Shown here in pieces: positions 62,258-64,000 of a DNA stretch of 64,000 nucleotides. Position numbers and translations under genes: made by a program. Under the pieces are notes generated by a model. The model had not been told where the DNA came from, did no database searches, and saw nothing but the letters and a program-made list of their open reading frames with translations. The DNA comes from an uncultured Draconibacterium sp. (GTDB taxonomy: Bacteria; Bacteroidota; Bacteroidia; Bacteroidales; Prolixibacteraceae), in the NCBI RefSeq assembly GCF_963677155.1, contig NZ_OY781884.1, positions 3,964,501 through 4,028,500 of the forward strand, written 5' to 3'. Position 1 is the stretch's first letter; the number at the start of each line of letters is the position of its first letter.

Positions 62258-64000
62258 TTATTTTGTTTTCCAAACCAAAACTCCCGCAGTTGGAATATTT
62301 TTATCGCCGATAAGAATTTCGGTACCGGCAGGTAAATCTATATTGTAGGTAATGTTGGAGTAGTTTACTGCAATTCCGTAACCATCACGGTATTCAACCA
62401 TAACTCCTTTTGGGTAGTCTTTTACGTTAATATCAAGACGATCATATAGTTTGTCTAGAACGGTTCGCTCCAGTTTCCCATCATGACTGTCTACGCCAAC
62501 GTAAGTAACTGTCCCTTTGCCCAACTTGTTAAATGTTACTGCTGTTTTTCCGGCATAATAATCGCCGCTAAAAGTTCCCCAGCTTTCGGTGCCGCTGTTG
62601 GTGTGCATGATGTCGCCCCAGGTTGTCCATGCAAACTTTTCATTGTCCATTACTACAGTGTCAGGTGCAAACGAACGAAGCAGATCGTAGAATTCAATTT
62701 CACCACCGATCAGTTCGTAAAGAGGCTCGGCATGTTTTGCCTGCCACAAATGTCCGAACTCATCCTGATGCCCTGTGCGAACGGACATTACCAGATTGCC
62801 ACCATTTTTTACATATTTCGTTAGCTTGTCAATTAGCTTTAAACTCATTTGCTGATAGGCCGGTGCAATAATTACCGGATACTGTGCAAAATCCATGGTG
62901 TCGCGAATAAAATCAACAGGTGCCCCAAAAGCTTTTAGTGCTTTGTAGTATTTCAGTATATGGCCTTCGGTATTCCAAAGGTTGGTTTGTTTGTTGTTAT
63001 TTATGGCAACGGTATTATCCGGGTTGTACAAAATAGCTGTTTTTCGATTTAAGTAATCCTGAGGGATCCTTCCGCGAGAAGGATTATTACGAAGTACTTC
63101 AATTTCGTCGATAAATTTTTCGTATTCTAATCCGCCCGGTGTAGGTGTTACGCCATCGGGGCCAACAATACCGTAGTGATACTGTTCGTAGCCGTAGATA
63201 GGTGCACGAAAACGGTAAGTGCAGGTGAATTTGCTGCCACCGGCAAACACGTGCCACAACCACAGCCTCACTGCTCCGGGTAATGGTTGAGAGTTGATCG
63301 ATCCCCAGTTTACTTGTCCGGGTTGTAGTTCCATTACACCGTAGATGGGCGATAACGGGCGGAAATAATCGTTGGCCATGGCAATGCGCGAGTATTCGCC
63401 AACGCGGTAACCTTTGGGGCCAATTCCGTGGTGCTCTCCGTAAATCATATAACGGGTGTAGGTTATAAAATCCAGCTCTTTGCTGGCACCGATATAACGT
63501 GCATTGTAATTGGGGATGTAATTGGTGGTAATCCACTGAGCAGGATTGGCATATTGGCGAATAACCCTGGCCTGTTCATCCAAGAAACTTGAGGTTTCGT
63601 AATCGCAAAAGCGGCTGTGATCCAAACGTTGGTACAGGTTCATTCCCCATTGCGAGTGCTTCGGAATGTTTATCTGGTCGAAAGAAGAGTAAGTGCCACT
63701 CCAGAAGTTGGTTCCCCAGGCATCGTTTAACGATTCTATGTTCCCATATTTTTCTTTCAACCACGCTCTGAAACGTTTCTGGGCATCTTGCCCATAATCA
63801 ACATTGGCAGCAGGTTCGTTATCCAATTGCCATCCAAAAATCCGGTCGTCGTTGCCATAATGTTTGCCCAGTTCTTCAATCATTTTTAGCGAATAACTGC
63901 GGTAATATTCATTGGAAAAAGATGCATGTTGACGCGATCCGTGATCCATTTTCGTGCCGTCTTCATGCTGTTTCAGAATATCAGGATGTTTGCGCACCAG
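62258..64000 (-). CDS. GH42 beta-galactosidase, N-terminus outside window
   Basis: The visible 579+ residues are a GH42 enzyme running off the right edge. The acid/base Glu is in FGWQLDNEPAANVDYG, the nucleophile region is VMELQPGQVNWG, and LNDAWGTNFWSGTYSSFDQI is a family hallmark. A trimerisation-like domain follows (from about VDFIRDTMDFAQYPV) and the C-terminus is short. It hydrolyses terminal beta-galactosides. It converges with the GH3 genes. With GH2, GH43 and GH16 it supports a galactose-rich substrate for the region. Confidence 0.92.
   Translation of the reverse strand: MVRKHPDILKQHEDGTKMDHGSRQHASFSNEYYRSYSLKMIEELGKHYGNDDRIFGWQLDNEPAANVDYGQDAQKRFRAWLKEKYGNIESLNDAWGTNFWSGTYSSFDQINIPKHSQWGMNLYQRLDHSRFCDYETSSFLDEQARVIRQYANPAQWITTNYIPNYNARYIGASKELDFITYTRYMIYGEHHGIGPKGYRVGEYSRIAMANDYFRPLSPIYGVMELQPGQVNWGSINSQPLPGAVRLWLWHVFAGGSKFTCTYRFRAPIYGYEQYHYGIVGPDGVTPTPGGLEYEKFIDEIEVLRNNPSRGRIPQDYLNRKTAILYNPDNTVAINNNKQTNLWNTEGHILKYYKALKAFGAPVDFIRDTMDFAQYPVIIAPAYQQMSLKLIDKLTKYVKNGGNLVMSVRTGHQDEFGHLWQAKHAEPLYELIGGEIEFYDLLRSFAPDTVVMDNEKFAWTTWGDIMHTNSGTESWGTFSGDYYAGKTAVTFNKLGKGTVTYVGVDSHDGKLERTVLDKLYDRLDINVKDYPKGVMVEYRDGYGIAVNYSNITYNIDLPAGTEILIGDKNIPTAGVLVWKTK

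Noticed and set aside
1-64000. tRNA or rRNA genes
   Set aside because: I found no cloverleaf or rRNA-like stretch in any intergenic region, though a short one could be missed by eye.

Overview
The window is a stretch of Bacteroidota chromosome with roughly 40% GC coding DNA. The evidence is a SusC/SusD pair, a one-protein hybrid two-component sensor, Nudix-fold sugar regulators, a LytS/LytTR pair and MacB-type permeases without a fused ATPase. Intergenic gaps are full of the palindromic repeats common in this phylum. The set resembles marine or sediment Marinilabiliales/Prolixibacteraceae; that placement is from memory of gene content, not from a search.

Layout. 1-590 is a partial opine-type dehydrogenase, followed by an ABC permease (1060-3483). 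3.5-10.4 kb is an accessory zone: an IS4-family insertion (3695-5259), paired-hairpin repeats, a 42-bp tandem array, a hypothetical gene, and a strikingly AT-rich AAA ATPase-methyltransferase fusion (7426-9438) followed by a large attC-like hairpin. 10.5-18.3 kb is housekeeping: aldo/keto reductase, histidine degradation (HutI and bifunctional FtcD), a small MotA/TolQ/ExbB-like membrane protein, a LytS/LytTR two-component pair and a Nudix-type regulator.

18.4-29.8 kb is a coherent catabolic locus. A GntR/UTRA repressor faces a complete 2-oxoacid dehydrogenase complex (E2, E3, fused E1), followed by a PHP-domain protein, a class II aldolase fused to a sorbitol-6-phosphate-dehydrogenase-like SDR, and a SorE-like zinc reductase. 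Two strong palindromes in the divergent promoter are the likely operators. The substrate is not known to me.

29.9-64 kb is a large polysaccharide-utilisation region: GH78, GH88, SusD, SusC, GH16 and the hybrid sensor, then GH43 and GH2, a second identical IS4 copy (47659-49223), and an AraC-regulated L-fucose operon (FucI, FucK, RhaD-type aldolase, MFS). After these come a second Nudix-type regulator, a GH3, a carboxylesterase remnant, a second GH3 and a partial GH42. The enzyme set fits a glycan with rhamnose, fucose, glucuronic acid and galactose, such as a type II arabinogalactan or a related algal or plant gum (inference).

The strongest non-gene signals are as follows. Both IS copies sit at the same position and in the same orientation inside the same kind of hairpin repeat. 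Several tandem arrays have periods of 7, about 10.5, 21 and 42 bp. An attC-like foldback lies directly after the ATPase-methyltransferase gene.
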